A stretch of DNA of 5,313 bases, from positions 1 to 5,313 of the forward strand of contig CAZYSE010000065.1 of NCBI GenBank assembly GCA_964650085.1, given 5' to 3'. Origin of the DNA: KLAP211 sp964650085 (GTDB taxonomy: Bacteria; Patescibacteriota; Dojkabacteria; J137). Below, piece after piece: positions 5,257 to 5,313 of this stretch. The notes beneath the pieces were generated by a model. It did no database searches, was not told the DNA's origin, and worked only from the letters and a program-made list of their open reading frames with translations. The stretch's first letter is position 1. The number at the start of each line of letters is the position of its first letter. A program made the translations under genes and the position numbers.

Positions 5257-5313
5257 TTCTAGCTTCTAGCTTCTAGCTTCTAGCTTCTAGCTTCTAGCTT
5301 CTAGCTTCTAGCT
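5257..5313. repeat. Perfect tandem heptanucleotide array (TTCTAGC)8
   Basis: Eight uninterrupted identical copies of TTCTAGC (5257-5312) plus one base run to the window edge, so the array is probably longer. It begins 6 bp after the stop of the membrane-protein gene. The unit contains the self-complementary tetramers CTAG and AGCT, so either strand could form multiple small foldbacks. Because 7 and 3 share no factor, every frame on both strands meets a TAG stop each 21 nt, so the pure array cannot be coding. The reverse complement GCTAGAA/GAAGCTA occurs in the femX-like gene at 944-971. Confidence 0.97.

Noticed and set aside
5257..5313. CRISPR-like or direct-repeat array at the right edge
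   Set aside because: The repeats are 7 bp and contiguous with no spacers, so this is a simple tandem array.

Overview
This AT-rich, densely packed window most resembles a Candidate Phyla Radiation (Patescibacteria) genome, probably from a metagenome assembly. The evidence is the compact gene layout with 1-4 nt overlaps, the near absence of Shine-Dalgarno motifs, tandem FemX-type ligases, a stand-alone four-helix-bundle protein gene and heptanucleotide tandem arrays. A run of 100 Ns (2327-2426) marks a scaffold gap. The lineage is an inference and I cannot name a species. Stops behave as in code 11, with TGA used as a real stop at an ATGA gene junction.

Layout. (1) Positions 1-1735, plus strand: two FemAB/FemX-like aminoacyltransferase genes overlapping by 1 nt. 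The first is cut by the left edge. The second carries an unusual in-frame insert of about 61 residues. (2) Positions 1736-2227: a small four-helix-bundle (23S rRNA IVP / Avd-like) gene on the minus strand, flanked on both sides by degenerate 7-bp arrays in inverted orientation that share a perfect 12-bp inverted repeat. (3) Positions 2228-4529, minus strand: a tightly overlapping operon of a membrane-anchored hypothetical protein, then holA (DNA polymerase III delta), then a secreted peptidoglycan-amidase/PGRP-like protein ending in an SH3b-like segment and interrupted by the gap. (4) Positions 4546-5250, plus strand: a four-TM membrane protein with an acidic tail, divergent from the operon with only 16 bp between start codons. 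(5) Positions 5257-5313: eight perfect copies of TTCTAGC running to the window edge.

Most of the recognisable genes act at the cell envelope: peptidoglycan cross-bridge ligases, a cell-wall-binding amidase fold and two membrane proteins. holA is the housekeeping exception.

The most interesting signal is a period-7 repeat system at five places. These are a perfect intergenic array at the right edge, two decayed arrays flanking the four-helix-bundle gene, a 182-nt mosaic of about 26 heptamers inside the second femX-like gene, and a short decayed patch in the tail of the membrane protein. The in-gene copy uses the same heptamer as the terminal array on the opposite strand, with substitutions where a pure array would create a stop codon. 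This suggests that a spreading heptamer repeat has been domesticated as protein-coding linker.
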